The notes: generated by a model from the letters alone, not told the origin. A stretch of DNA of 64,000 nt from Agapetus fuscipes (GCA_951799405.1 OX637338.1:1612001-1676000); one strand, 5' to 3'. Shown: positions 21,601 through 31,338, numbered from the stretch's first letter. Numbers and translations are program-made.

Positions 21601-24600
21601 CGTATAGAAGGCTTCTAGGAATTTCCTGGAGAGACCACACCACAAATGAGGAGGCTCTCCAGAGAATCGAAGGAGGAAGGCACCTGCTCAGGACTTTGTC
21701 CGAAAGGCGTGCAAGATGGATCGGCCATGTAATGCGACAAGAAGGTCTCTTGCATGCCATAATGGAGGGGATGACCGAGGGGACCAACTCTAGGGGACGC
21801 CCACGCCAAGAGTACCTTGAGGACCTGCTGGTGGACGTGCGCTGCTTAGCATATGCAGACCTAAAAAGAGCCGCACAAGACAGGGAGGGATGGAGAACAA
21901 GAATAAAAGATATTGCTGCAAACCAATCCTAGGATTGAAACAGAATAACAAGAAGTTTTGGGAATTCTCTGTGAGTGCTGGGCACACAACAATGGGAGTG
22001 TGCGTAAAATGCATTTAAATTGGGGAAAAAACCAAAAGAAAATACCGGCAAGGTTTACTCAGCCTTCACAAAAAATGCGGTCCAGCCCCCTCGGGAGCTG
22101 GGAAACTCCCACTTCAACTGGTGGTTGGCGTAAGGCCGGCCCCCTTACCTGTAAAAACATGTTTCCACTCGCCACCTGCAAAACCCTTCGGGGATAGCGC
22201 GGCAAGACGTTGCACTAATTGTATTGGTAAAAATCTAGATAGATTGATTCAATTCTGCCGCTAGGTGTGCTATCAAAATCTTAGTCCAGGGCTGGATTCA
22301 CAAGAATTATTCTATAAATTTAATTATAAAATATTTTAAGTATACTTACTCTTTCTCTAGGTCGTACAGTGCATATCTGCTCAAGCTTGAATGTCTAAAA
22401 CCCTGAAAAAATTAAAAATTGTGTACCTTCAAATTATTCATTGATTTAGTTTATTTCAATAATAAGGATTATTTGAACAAGAATACCAACTTTTTGGGTA
22501 TCAGATGACGCCAGCACAAATTTCCTATCTGGAGACAAAATTATGGTGGAAGTATTCAGAGCCAACTGAAAAAAAAATCAATAAAAATATTAGAGAGTGA
22601 AATTTAAAATGAATGATAACCATTTCGTTTATTGTAGAGGCATTTGGTTCGGTCGATAGCTCAGTTGGTAGAGTGCTTGCATTCCATGCCGTGAGCTCGA
22701 GTTCGAATCCCGCCGAGGGTGTCAGAAATGATTTCCCGTTTCGGTGTTTATTCTAAAACCCAAAATAAAATACCGGCAAGGTTCACTCAGCTATCACAAG
22801 AAATGAGTACCAGCCCCCTCAGGAGCTGAGGAGACTGGTAGGTACTCACACAACCACTTCAACAAGTGGTTGGCATAAGGCCGCCCCCCTTACCTGTAAA
22901 AATAAATAAGTTCCACTCGCTAGATGCGAAACCCTTCGGGGATAACGTGGCAAGAAGTTACACTATATGTGTTGCTTAAATGCGTTTTAAAACAACTGAT
23001 CCATTAACATGTTTCACGATTTTTTCTTAGCTCAGATTTTGTACAATTTCATTAATTTCATTGAAAGGTCATCTTTGAATCGAATGGTAGGTAACAGTGG
23101 CAAAGAGTGCCATACAAGCCGATCCCCATCGGTTTCCCGTTTAAAATGAGGCAGAAATGATAATGGAGTAGACTGCATGGTTTCGATGGGGAAAAAATAC
23201 GTATTGTTTCTTTGGGTTTAAATGTATTTTTTTACTTTGTGCCTATATTTTGTAACTACTTTGTTACATCATTTTAAAAGGGAAGCCGATAGGAACCGGC
23301 TTGTATGGCACGCTTCGCCACTGACTAGGTAACCCACTCAAGCACTGGGTGAACGAATAACATATCTAAATAGAGCAAGCAGATTTAACGAAACAAAAAC
23401 TATTTTTCACCAAAGTCTCCATGCTCAGATATTGACTTGAAGTTTGTGTCGTGACATTGTAGAGATATAGGCCGCTCATGCTCTGCCCGGAGTATAAAAA
23501 TTCTGTTCCTGTAAATCACAAAAAATAAACACTTATTACTCATATTAATATTCATTAAATACAACTGTTTAGAAAAAAACTAAGTTCCCAGTTAAGATTT
23601 TCATACATTTCGAGGTTAAGTAATTTTCCCGCCCATGAAAATCAAGACAAAACATTGTTTAATGTTTTTTTATTAATCTTAACGTAAGGAAAAATACTTG
23701 GTAGGGTATTTCAACAACAATATATAATTCAATTTTAAATCAAACTGAAATTTTGAAATGCTTTTGTTTTACTTTGAATCGTATTCGATTCTTGTTCCAT
23801 TTTCAAAAATGTGTTACCATAGAGAAAAATTATAGGCTGTTCAACACTAATAGGTATTTATACATGCAAATTATAAGATTGGTAGGTATAAATTAAGAAA
23901 AACTAAAAGAAAAAAAAACAACTGAAATAAAAATAAAAATGTGAAGGAAGGACAAACAATGGTTGAAGAAAAAGATGAGCATAAGCAGACCTGATATCCA
24001 TGAGCCATTGAATGACTTTTGCTGAAATTTCCCCCCTCTGTTGAGGGCATCGTCCAAGGTCAAATACTTTTTTTCTCTAGCTTCTGATTCTGTTGGGAAT
24101 CCATTTATTTGTGATAGAGTTACAAATAAAATAAACAAGATCACCTGAAAAGAGGAAAAAATAATAAATTAAAATTTTGAAGCTCATAAAAATATTTAAT
24201 CCTAGCAAATAATAATAAAACTTAAACTCATTTCAGCTGCAAACACAGTTCAACTTCTAACATTATTTTCTGTGAGGTGATGGCATCTAGCAATAGATAC
24301 CTATTTATTTCCAAAGATATGGGGGTCAGCATTACACCAACCACTTCAATTGAATCAATGAATTTCCTACTGCTCCTGTGCCTGAAAATTCTCATTTCTG
24401 GTGAAAGCTGAATAAACCTTATCAGTTCTATGATATTCGGTTTTGAAATAACTCCTGAAATAGGAATTCATTTCTTATACTCTTGATGGCGGTTAAACCC
24501 TCACGCTCTGCTTTTGAACGCAAGCGTTCTACCATCTAAGCAATCGAACGAATATGTCAACATTGTAAATGTGTGAGTAAATTCAGCTTGCATAAATAAA

Positions 24601-26378
24601 AGTCTAATCTAATCGAATCTAATCTAATCTAAGTTGCAAAGATATGTTACATTGGAGATTCACATTACATGCATTCTCACAACCAGACACGTACAAGTTC
24701 GCGCTTGCACATGCCTCATGTGAACCTACAACATAAAAACCAAATCTCAAATGTACATACACCCTGCAACTCTTCCCGACCTTCCCTGAAACAGGGGTGA
24801 CATTAAATATCAGTTTTACCTTAAAACCTGCAAAATAAATCCTATCTATAACTTATTTATGGAGTTTTTATTTCCACAAAATTAGAACCTTTAGAAAATC
24901 CGTTGATCAATGAAGCCTTATTCTTTGTTTTATAATTTGTTAAAATGTAATAAAGAAAAAGTTGTATTTTGTTTCCGTCCAATACCTAATCAAGTATTTC
25001 GAAATCGAACTATAAATTAGAAATGCCAAATATATTCCGTGATCTGTGGCCAAAACCGTATCAAATAGACATCGGCTTGTTTGCTAAAATGAATGATGAA
25101 ATTTGTCAAATATTCCCAAAAAATGAAAGGAGTGTCAATACAACAAATATATTTTCGACTTTCTACAACAATAAAAATCCATATAGGTATTTTGACATTT
25201 TAATGAGGTCGGAATTTTTTTTAATTTTAAACTATTTTTCCGGCCAGCAAACGTGTTCCTTGATTTATAGGTTGGTATGCGGCTGACCACCCATGCTGAA
25301 AAAATGGTTCACTTTGCCAATGTCACCCCTGTTACAACAGGGAAGGACGGAAAGAGTTGCAGGGTGTATGTCCATTTGATATTTGGTATTTATGTTGTAG
25401 GTTCACACGAGGCATATGCAAGCGCGAACTTGTACGTGTCTGGTTGTGAGAATGCATGTAGTGTGAATCTCTAATGTAACATATCGTTGAACTTAGATTA
25501 GATTAGATTAGAAACGTCGGTCTCGTATGAGACTTCAAAATATTTGTATACCTTTTCCCTAGCAACCCGGCCGCGTGATGACACGACATTGTCTACGTCA
25601 ATTCATGTAAAGAGCTCACATTTTTTTTTTTTTTATATACAAAGCCGTTATTTATTTATTTTGTTTTCACATAAAAAAATATTAAAATTTCGAAAGTTTT
25701 TTTTTTCATTTTTAAAAAACTCGAGTCGGACCTTGAGATGTGTTTCATATAAAAACAGCATCCACTCACAAGTGACCCATGGTTATTTATTTGTACAATA
25801 TATGACATCAAAAGCCATTCGTTTCCCTACCATGTATTTATATGATGAAGCCATAAACAATATTGGTTATTTGTAATAAGAAATATTTTTATAGTTCACC
25901 AGCATAACTTGTTAGAATGTAAGACCTCAGAAATGCAGGTATTTTTACATTAAACACGTATATGTAATGATTTAACATTTTATGTGCAATATTTTTTTAT
26001 CACATGGACATAAAGTAGATAGAAAAAGTAGCTACCTAAGCTAAGGTAAAAAAAAATGAAAAAAAATGAGAAATGAGGTTATTTCAAAATGTTTCGTAAA
26101 CTAAAATATGCGAATGTTACCTAACAAGTAATTATCGACACACTTCTTAACATCTATAATGTAAGTTGCAAAAATATATTTCATAGGCTCATATTTAATG
26201 CATGCCCATTGCCTACAAGCAGGCAAAGCTAGTTCGCGCTTACACAATATGCTGCTTGTGTACATACAAAATAAACCAAACCTCACATGAACATAAGCTG
26301 TGCAACTCCTGCCGCTTTTCCCTGCCTTGACCATAATTACTAAATTTGTATCGTGTGGGTTAAAACAAATCATACATA

Positions 26379-26418
<40 letters not shown>

Positions 26419-28079
26419 GGATAATTTATTTAAAGCGCCGTTTTTGTGTGTAGCACACCTCAAGGGCCCTTGGTATAAAATATATGAGGAATGAGAAGAT
26501 ATGAAGGGAATAATATAAATAATGGGGTATGTCCATACTCGTATACATGTGAATGCACATACATAATAATCTTACATTATAGGTAAATAATATATTCGTA
26601 TAGTAATACATAAAAATAAAAATAGTTAAATAAAGTGTAGGATTAATTGGGATATGATACACTGAACAGGTAGGTCTTGAGTTTTTTCCGGAACGTCGAC
26701 TCTGGGCTTGCGGTTTTGACATCCAGAGGAAGTCCATTCCACACTGCAGGTGCACCATTGTAGAAGGCTCGGTCGCCGAAGCATGTTCGGTATGGACGAT
26801 GAGGCTCATTTAGTCTTATCCCCCCTGATACAGAGGATCTTAGCACCAGATCACTCTTGTTGGACTGCTGGTATAGCAGTTCAGCCAAGTATGTTGGAGC
26901 CTTCCCATTGAGTGCCTTGTACACAGTGTAGCATATTTTATAAGCTACTCTCTCTGGAAACTTCAACCAATGCAGGTTCCTTAGTATTGGCGTGATATGA
27001 CAGAACTTTCCAGTTCCGAAAATCAGTCTTGCTGCCGAATTAAGGACCGATTGAAGCCTATTGTTTTGCTTTTTTGTTTGTCCTGCGTAAATCGCACTAC
27101 AATAGTCTACCCGCGACAGGACAAAGGCATTGACCATCCTACAAAAAATCATTATTTTAATTTCGTTTGAAATTAAAACGTGAATTGACGTAGACAAGAT
27201 TGTGTCGTCACCCGGCCGGGTTGCGAGGAAAAATGTGTACAATATAATTTTGTTATTGGTTGCTAAGGATGGCAGTCCCATCAAGGACTGATGTTTGCTG
27301 GTCGAGAAAAAAATTCCAAATGTAAAAAAAACTGTTTTGGTGTAAAAAAACATTACTTAATTTTTTTTTAATTTTGTACGCTCAGTAACTGTTATCTTGT
27401 TTTAATATAAAAGAGAAAACTTGGAAAAAATCGATCCTAACAAATCATTTATAAATGAAGTATAACAAATGTAAAAAAAAAATGCGACAGTACAAGGTAA
27501 AATTATAAACACAAAGGTACAAAAAAGTTTTGATTTGAAATTGGTATCCATGAATGGATTTTACAAGATTTATGAATGGCAATGGATACTTCATACAAGA
27601 ATATTTAAAATTGATTCAAGTCTATGAAACAAAATTATTTCAAACTTCTACCTACTATCTCAAATATTATTTCATTCAACGATCGAATATTTGTAACAAA
27701 AATTTACAAATCTACCTGCAAAATTGTAAAAATGTTAATCAAAATAAATAATGTAACTTGTTTTTATCTAGAAATAACTAATTGTTATTTAAATTCCAAT
27801 AAAATACAATTAATTCGATGTAAAATATCTAAAATAATCTGTCTAAATAATGGTATTCAAATGTATACATAATTACTTATTACTGTCATTAAAAATATAT
27901 TTTAACTTGACAAGTATATCAATAAATTTTACGATCTAGATTCGTTTGTAAAAAAATAATGCATCATTTTTATTTGTTCATACACATTCAAATAAAATTC
28001 GTAAAGTATAAGTTATAAGTTGTTAGAACATTAGTAAAAAATAACACAGTTTGCTTACCGTAAATTTAAAAACAATCAT
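6602..28079 (-). CDS. Secreted dipeptidyl peptidase 4-like serine protease (S9B), 16 exons
   Basis: Exons in transcript order: 28079-28059, 24144-23991, 23508-23411, 22565-22491, 22402-22350, 17697-17501, 16714-16545, 15746-15519, 11888-11680, 10770-10563, 10191-10150, 10071-9831, 9185-9038, 8567-8407, 7559-7348, 6700-6602. Phases agree throughout, giving 2316 nt and 771 aa (human DPP4: 766). By family it removes X-Pro or X-Ala dipeptides from peptide N-termini. Residues 1-22 form a signal peptide starting MIVFKFTVILF; there is no cytoplasmic tail, so the product is probably secreted. Seen: DWVYEEE (Glu200/Glu201, substrate N-terminus recognition), paired cysteines CLSC in the Cys-rich region, GWSYGG with Ser635, HGNADDNVH with Asp714, and EAHGL with His746. 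All three catalytic residues are present, so it is not an inactive DPP6/10-type homologue. Exon 12 ends at a GC donor. About a dozen residues of a propeller strand seem missing between exons 9 and 10. Confidence 0.92.
6765..6998. mobile_element. Foldback MITE, AAAACGGATGTTACTG family
   Basis: Near-symmetric arms meet at about 6880, including GACGTCTTCAGGAGGCGTGT and its reverse complement. It lies in the convergent side of the last DPP4-like intron. A degraded copy lies at 37066-37245. Confidence 0.75.
7120..7282 (-). mobile_element. SINE-C, 5'-truncated copy
   Basis: Matches the family's 3' half (AGCGACGACCAAGCTTGC, then the ACCAAATAAAT tail), in the last intron of the DPP4-like gene and on its sense strand. 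Confidence 0.75.
7567..7655 (-). mobile_element. SINE-C fragment abutting exon 15 acceptor
   Basis: The 3' end of SINE-C, sense to the DPP4-like gene, finishes with ACCAAATAAAT about ten nucleotides before the CAG acceptor of exon 15 (7559). Confidence 0.8.
7818..8144. mobile_element. hAT-type MITE with perfect 8-bp TSD
   Basis: 327 bp with ends CAGGCGTCGGCAATCTGCGG and AAGGTTGCCGACCCTTG. It is flanked by exact TTCTAGGG repeats at 7810-7817 and 8145-8152. The 8-bp duplication and CAGG/CCTTG-type ends identify the hAT superfamily. It has no coding capacity and sits in intron 14 of the DPP4-like gene. Confidence 0.9.
8715..8960 (+). mobile_element. LINE 3'-end remnant
   Basis: Frameshifted relative of the remnant at 552-900, antisense in intron 13 of the DPP4-like gene. 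Confidence 0.55.
9311..9828 (-). repeat. Tandem array of four partial copies of DPP4-like exon 12 end
   Basis: Units begin at 9311, 9446, 9571 and 9700 with spacings of 135, 125, 129 and 129 bp, and run into the real exon end at 9829. Each unit repeats about 95 bp of the exon's 3' coding end plus the start of the intron, including the GTAGGCAAGT donor region (altered in the units at 9311 and 9571). The unit next to the exon is almost identical to it; the farthest is the most diverged. Confidence 0.9.
9829..10071 (-). CDS. DPP4-like exon 12 with GC donor
   Basis: Encodes the beta-propeller to hydrolase transition, including FIYTGPN, whose Tyr matches the oxyanion-hole tyrosine. The coding part is 9831-10071. 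A GT donor at 9834 would leave phase 0, which does not fit exon 13 (phase 1). Splicing after 9831 at GCAAGT, the consensus of GC-AG introns, restores the frame and joins VG to FQSYM, as the family alignment expects. Confidence 0.75.
10301..10390. repeat. 15-bp minisatellite, six units
   Basis: Six head-to-tail copies of GTGACTGTCGCTATT with one or two substitutions, inside the intron between exons 10 and 11 of the DPP4-like gene. Both strands stay open across it, so the local open frames carry no coding meaning. Confidence 0.9.
10885..11083 (-). mobile_element. SINE-B, split copy (3' part)
   Basis: Contains the body and the anticodon-side part of the tRNA-like head, cut at GCAAGCATTC. The head continues at 11422-11450 (ATTCTACCAACTGAG) beyond an inserted LINE fragment. 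Confidence 0.75.
11084..11420 (+). mobile_element. LINE (CR1/L2-like) 3' fragment inserted in SINE-B
   Basis: The frame resembles the C-terminal part of CR1/L2-type reverse transcriptases (ALKGTAPPSLAEL, then FGVAGSVAWNKLP) and ends in a (CAT)n-type tail. ATTC occurs at both junctions with the SINE, fitting a short target duplication. Confidence 0.75.
11422..11450 (-). mobile_element. SINE-B, split copy (5' part)
   Basis: The A-box side of the tRNA-like head, separated from the rest at 10885-11083 by the LINE insertion. Confidence 0.7.
12040..12282. mobile_element. Foldback MITE, GGGGCTTTTCTTAGA family
   Basis: Arms of about 55 bp, including GTCGTCGGTTGAGCCCACGC and its reverse complement, with GGGGC and GCCCC ends. 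In intron 8 of the DPP4-like gene. Confidence 0.8.
12481..12741 (+). mobile_element. SINE-A, full-length copy
   Basis: Complete from TGTTCCTTGACTTATAGG to a clean AGATT tail. Confidence 0.85.
13015..13067. other. Perfect 21-bp hairpin
   Basis: The arms 13015-13035 and 13047-13067 are exact reverse complements (21 bp, beginning TGCTGATAAGATCAAG) around an 11-nt loop. It lies in the intron between exons 8 and 9 of the DPP4-like gene. No longer inverted repeat or TSD surrounds it. Confidence 0.9.
14072..14672. mobile_element. GGAAGTCTCG foldback MITE carrying a LINE insertion
   Basis: The left arm 14072-14135 and right arm 14569-14672 match the copy at 6256-6447. A LINE 3' end lies between them. 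Confidence 0.75.
14136..14568 (+). mobile_element. LINE 3' fragment with (AAG)n tail
   Basis: The broken frame includes YFGHI-like MRNEKYRLLHLIIQGK, GRRSQGRR and SWLKNLRQWF, typical of the RT-LINE C-terminus, ending in AAGAAGAAGAAG. The same element lies inverted at 29473-29800. Confidence 0.75.
14745..14994 (-). mobile_element. SINE-A, full-length copy
   Basis: Tail at the left (TCTAATCTAATCTAAG), head at the right (AAGTCAAGGAACAT). Confidence 0.85.
16060..16160 (-). mobile_element. SINE-D-like fragment
   Basis: Reverse match to the family's ACCCTGGTTCAACAGATG segment with a partial tRNA-like head (GATTCGAACTTG). Confidence 0.5.
16190..16515 (+). mobile_element. SINE-B, near full-length copy
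   Basis: The head has tRNA-like A box TAGCTCAGTTTATAGAGTG and B box GGGTTCGAATC; the body is GTTTCGGTGTTTATTTC. It lies just downstream of exon 7's donor. Confidence 0.85.
17239..17471. mobile_element. TA-flanked palindromic MITE, degraded copy
   Basis: Same family as 18843-19077. Arms include AAAATCTGCCGTTTTTGTTT; the right end is eroded and lies 30 bp from the donor of exon 6. Confidence 0.75.
17737..17988 (-). mobile_element. SINE-A copy
   Basis: Tail TCTAAATCTAAATCTAAG at the left; head ends at ACCTATAAGTCAA. Confidence 0.85.
18001..18371 (-). mobile_element. SINE-B with internal insertion
   Basis: Whole element including the tRNA-like head at the right. About 100 bp of unrelated sequence (18125-18222) interrupts the body. 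Confidence 0.75.
18843..19077. mobile_element. Palindromic MITE with TA duplication
   Basis: Begins CCCTTAGTACGAGTTGC and ends with the reverse complement, flanked by TA on both sides, as for Tc1/mariner-type elements. The arms are about 100 bp. Other copies: 17239-17471 and 58841-59076. Confidence 0.85.
19183..19477 (-). mobile_element. SINE-B copy
   Basis: Tail region at the left (ACACATATAGTGCAACTTTT); tRNA-like head at the right (CTACCAACTGAGCTATCGA). Confidence 0.85.
19535..19753 (-). mobile_element. SINE-A, diverged copy
   Basis: Same layout as other minus copies, with an internal deletion before CGCTGCAAGTCTTGCCGACC. Confidence 0.75.
19772..19980 (+). mobile_element. SINE-D-like copy
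   Basis: B-box-like GCAAGTTCGATTCCCGTC followed by the shared GACCCTGGCTCAACAGATGT segment. Confidence 0.6.
20526..20735 (+). mobile_element. SINE-C copy
   Basis: tRNA-like head GACCGGTCCGTAGTTCAGTG and B box GGGTTCGAATCCC, then the body ending in the GCTTTGTAGCGACAACCAAG equivalent. Confidence 0.8.
21470..21935 (+). mobile_element. LINE reverse transcriptase 3' fragment
   Basis: A frame of about 150 codons reads MYGCETWCLSKRDKRRLEAF, then RRLLGISWRDHTTNEE, RARWIGHVMRQ and GRPRQEYLEDLL, the hallmark C-terminus of apurinic-endonuclease RT LINEs. It ends in a stop; the 5' part is absent. The best preserved LINE piece in the window. Confidence 0.85.
22020..22222 (+). mobile_element. SINE-B, 5'-truncated copy
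   Basis: Starts within the body at AAAATACCGGCAAGG and lacks the tRNA-like head. Confidence 0.8.
22651..22977 (+). mobile_element. SINE-B, full-length copy
   Basis: Head GGTCGATAGCTCAGTTGGTA, B box GAGTTCGAATCCC and complete body. Confidence 0.9.
23095..23323. mobile_element. Foldback hAT-like MITE
   Basis: Ends CAGTGGCAAAGAGTGCCATA and the matching inverse at 23300-23323. TAGGTAA occurs on both sides (immediately left, two bases after the right end). In intron 3 of the DPP4-like gene. Confidence 0.7.
24331..24550 (-). mobile_element. SINE-B, old copy
   Basis: Degenerate body with the tRNA-like head recognisable at the right (GTTCTACCATCTAAGCAATC). Confidence 0.65.
24603..24803 (-). mobile_element. 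SINE-A, 5'-truncated copy
   Basis: Tail of repeated AATCT at the left; ends in GGGGTGACATT without the head. Confidence 0.8.
25254..25511 (+). mobile_element. SINE-A, full-length copy
   Basis: Complete from TGTTCCTTGATTTATAGG to an AGATT tail. Confidence 0.85.
25545..25925. repeat. Interspersed repeat, pair with 31790-32170
   Basis: Shares long identity with 31790-32170, including CTCGAGTCGGACCTTGAGAT, AAAGCCATTCGTTTCCCTAC and CATGTATTTATA. It begins with the widespread CCCTAGCAACCCGGCCG motif. Confidence 0.7.
26153..26342 (-). mobile_element. SINE-A, old copy
   Basis: Strongly diverged, but it keeps GTTCGCGCTTACAC, the tail-side GTAAGTTGCAAAAATAT and the CCTGCCGCTTTTCCCTG region. Confidence 0.6.
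26384..26414. repeat. (TA)n microsatellite
   Basis: About fifteen uninterrupted TA units. Confidence 0.95.
26426..26476 (-). mobile_element. SINE-C 3'-end fragment
   Basis: Reverse match to the last 50 bp of the family (CTTGAGGTGTG, AAACGGCGCTTTAAATAAAT). Confidence 0.65.
26643..27140 (-). mobile_element. LINE (CR1/jockey-like) reverse transcriptase C-terminal fragment
   Basis: About 165 codons open: VNAFVLSRVDYCSAIY, LNSAARLIFG, ALNGKAPTYLAELL, then AVWNGLPLDVKTA and FRKKLKTYLF. This is the typical end of non-LTR reverse transcriptases. It lies in intron 1 of the DPP4-like gene in the same orientation. Confidence 0.85.
27165..27330. repeat. Widespread CCGAGAAAAAAGTTCC-type repeat
   Basis: Contains GGTTGCTAAGGATGGCAGTC and GTGTCGTCACCCGGCCGGGT. 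Related pieces are at 30433-30515, 30890-30955, 31790-31865, 32212-32365, 44770-44860, 55255-55345, 57243-57400, 59100-59360 and 61785-61935. No protein and no clear ends; the nature of the repeat is unknown. Confidence 0.65.
28059..28079 (-). CDS. First coding exon of the DPP4-like gene (7 codons)
   Basis: ATG plus six codons, then donor GTAAGC. Joined in phase 0 to the exon beginning at 24144 it completes a hydrophobic signal peptide. A longer frame starting at 24144 itself would begin with GTG directly after a splice acceptor (polypyrimidine then CAG), so that is an exon edge and not a start. The intervening 3.9-kb intron holds a LINE remnant and several SINEs. Confidence 0.8.
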
Positions 28080-28796
28080 TTTTAAAAAGTATCACAGAAT
28101 GGCAATTAGTCGTCTGTTTTGTTAGTGAGCTATTGATGGATTGGCTATAAATATTATTGTGTATTTTAATCACAGTTTGGTTGTTTTAGAGAGTTTCGCG
28201 CCGCGTCAGTAGTCCGCTAGGTAACGCTACCGACTACTGATTGCCGCTAGTTGAAGGTTCGCACTCTACCTCGACCAGAACGCCACTTCAGCCATCTCTC
28301 AACACCAATAAGCAAATTACCTACCTGACGTTTCTTATCTCTTAACAGACCGACGTAATGACAGTGCAGTGATGGATAACAATCCGATCACGTATCTTGT
28401 CAACATAAAAAAATTGTGTAAATAGTTTTTTACAGGTTACCCTAGTTACAGTGCCAAGGAAGAGGAAAGTAGCTCCGAAATTGAGGTTTTGACTTATTTC
28501 TATTTCTGAAGGTAACAAATCATTATCTTCATTCCAAGATGACAGCCGTGTCTCTATCTCTATTAAATTCATTAATAAATTAATGTAAAAAATAGTTTAG
28601 GCATTGTTCTCCATGGAATAAATAACATTCAATTGGCTCTCCTACAAAACTATATTTTTTGACTTAGTGCTATCTTCCTTGGAGCAGTCGTCTTGATAGC
28701 TATCAACACGCTGAGAGGAACTGTATTGCTAGAATTTTAAATCTTAATTAATTACACTCTACATAAATTACACCGGAACCGTTCTCCAGTTCACAA

Positions 28797-28882
28797 CGCA
28801 ACGCAAAACGCAATTAACCTACACATATAGTGTAGCTTCCTCTATCCTTGAAGGGTTTCGCATGTGGCGGGTGGAACATATT
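28797..28882 (-). mobile_element. SINE-B 3' fragment
   Basis: Carries the family's 3' end (GCAACGCAAAACGCAATTAA, CTACACATATAGTGTAGCTT). Confidence 0.75.
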
Positions 28883-29337
28883 TGAAGCCAATATCAAAAT
28901 ATTTGATATTGGCTTTCTGTTGACTTCATTAGAAATATATGTGCCGAAATGATTTTGGATAAAGAAAAAATTATGCTAGAAAGGTAGTTAATGCAATATA
29001 AGTACAACAAATTGCATACTCGTATTTAAGAAAAATACTATATTAAGTACCTACAACGACAATTTTCGCATATTTCTTATTGAGTTTCGTTTCATTTAAT
29101 TTGACTTGCACTTGTTGCAAACAAATGTTGCCAGCGAGAACATTCCAGAAATTAAAAGCACTTTCCAATGCAGGTAATGATCTCAACGTAACGTGCGCAC
29201 ACATATCTAATATACACGAAGGAAAACAAACAGTGTCGTTCACACACAGATAATCCACAGCTCAACAGCCGCCTGACGTTGATTTTCCGTACAAAAAAAC
29301 GCTTCCATGATTGAACGGTACAGTGATAAAATAACAC

Positions 29338-29460
29338 ATGCCATGACGTCACATGACTTAACATTACATGACAGAACATCACATGACAAAACATCATATG
29401 ACATTACATCACAATGACAATGCATGACATGACAAAACGTTAAAATGACAAAACATCAAA
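29338..29460. repeat. Degenerate minisatellite, ACATGACAAAACATC type
   Basis: About eight imperfect units of 13-16 bp; no coding meaning. Confidence 0.8.
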
Positions 29461-29472
29461 GAAAAGTATATA

Positions 29473-29800
29473 CATCTTCTTCTTCTTCTTTTTGTGCCAC
29501 TTCTATCGAAGATCGGCAATCAACATGGCTATTTTGACTTTAGATGCTGCGGCTCGAAACAGGGACTTGGCGCTTCTGACGAACCACTGTCGCAGGTTTT
29601 TCAGCCACGATGTCCTTCGGCGTCCCTGAGATCTTCTCCCCTCAGTCTTACCCTGAATGATAAGATGAAGGAGACGGTACTTCATATTTCTCATAATGTG
29701 ACCGAAGTACATAAGCTGGTAGGCAGGAGCTCCTTTGTAGTGCGCATTCGTTGAAGGACTTCTTCATTGGTGACTCGATCACGCCAAGAGATCCGAAACA
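29473..29800 (-). mobile_element. LINE 3' fragment with (AAG)n tail, second copy
   Basis: The inverse of the element at 14136-14568: it starts with CTTCTTCTTCTTC, and the frame includes RRTSWLKNLRQWFVRSAKSL. Confidence 0.8.
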
Positions 29801-31126
29801 TTTTTAGAAAGTACATCGTAATGACAAAACATCCTTTTGCCGTTTTTGGTAAAAAAAAATTGTAGATATGTACTGTTTTTTCATGTGATGTTTTGTCACT
29901 GTGCTGTTCTTTCCTGTTCTACCTACAGCAAATCCATAGCTCAACAGCCACGTAACGTGAATTTTACATACAAAAAAACTATGATCCACGAATGAGCTAT
30001 GGATCAAATTGTTGTGAATAACCCTGAAGGTTGACACCCATCAAGTTATGTGAATACATGCAAAACTGAAAATTGATCAATAGAAAAAATGTATTTCAGT
30101 AAATCTCGGTCACAGTTTTTGTTTTTTTCGGGCTAGGCCATGGTCTATTTACAGTTTTTTTTATCTGCCGACGTTTTGCTATCTCGAACAGAAAGCATTC
30201 TCAAGGCGAGTTATCTTAGTGAGTTACTTAAAAGCAATTTGCCATATTTAGAAGTGAAAGTGAAAGTTTAAAAGTGTTTTTTTCTTAAACGTCTTTGTCA
30301 AAAAAAGCATTTCCTTTCTTTTAAAGAAGGGATATAATTTTTACAACATCGAAATTTATTTTGAATGTTCAAATCTATAAATAATTTGTTTTTAAATTCA
30401 ATTAAATAAATAAATGGTTGCTGAGGAAAATGCTTACAAATATTTTGTTATTGGTTGTTTAGGAAGGCAGTCCCATACAGACTGGCGACTCGCCGAGAAA
30501 AAAGTTCCAAATTAAAAAAAGGTTTCGACCTCATTACGTCAGTTTTTTAATGGTTTAGCATAACTGCTTTATCTAATTAAATAGGTATTTAGTAATTTGA
30601 GCAGAGTGAATGAATAATTAAGTTAGGTATAAAACAATAATCTGTGATAACTTAGATTACGTCACGATTATTGTAGGTATGTAAATGTAGGTAGGCAAAC
30701 TAGACGCATGGATCTACATCTATGATCTAGGTAAGAGCTGACACCACGTTGTAGGTACATACATATTAGTTTATATTTTTTAGATACGCATGTACCTACC
30801 AGTAAGCCAAATCTAGTTATTTTATGAATGACAGAAGTTTAATTCATTATGTCATATAGTGAGATCGGAACATTTTTTAATTTGAAACTTTTTTCTCGGC
30901 GAACAAACGTCAGTCTTGTATGCCGTTTCTTAGCAGCCAATAACAAAATATTGGTATGCAATTTTTGAGGGATGTTCTGGTTCACACAGTGAAAGTCCAT
31001 TGTAAGCATGGAGGTACCTATATTCAATGGAGGGGCTATAAATGTTATTTAGTACCAATCGACATGATGCAACGTCTTTGACAACAGGCATTGTTAATAG
31101 TGCTGTCTCGCTCACGACATATGAAA
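29801..31126. other. Repeat-rich stretch, no gene seen
   Basis: Only two pieces of the CCGAGAAAAAAGTTCC-type repeat (30433-30515 and 30890-30955) were recognised. Open frames are short and A/T-driven. Confidence 0.5.
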
Positions 31127-31338
31127 TCTAATCTAATCTAATCTAAGCTGCAAAGATATATATCATTTAAGTTTTATATTAAATGCATTCCCACAAGCAG
31201 ATATGTATAATTTCGCGCTAACACATGCCGCATGTGGACCTACAATATAAAAACCCAATCTCAAATGAACATAAGCCTTGCAACTCTTGCCGTCCTTCCC
31301 TGAAACAGAGGTGACATTGGCAAAGTGAACCAATTTTT
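31127..31338 (-). mobile_element. SINE-A, 5'-truncated copy
   Basis: Clean TCTAATCTAATCTAATC tail at the left; ends before the head. Confidence 0.8.

Noticed and set aside
23893..24144. A separate 83-aa secreted protein on the minus strand starting at 24144
   Set aside because: Its first codon is GTG directly after a splice acceptor, and the reading continues through a donor at 23990. It is exon 2 of the DPP4-like gene.
29338..29460. CRISPR-like direct repeats
   Set aside because: The units are short, imperfect and without unique spacers in a eukaryotic context; it is a minisatellite.
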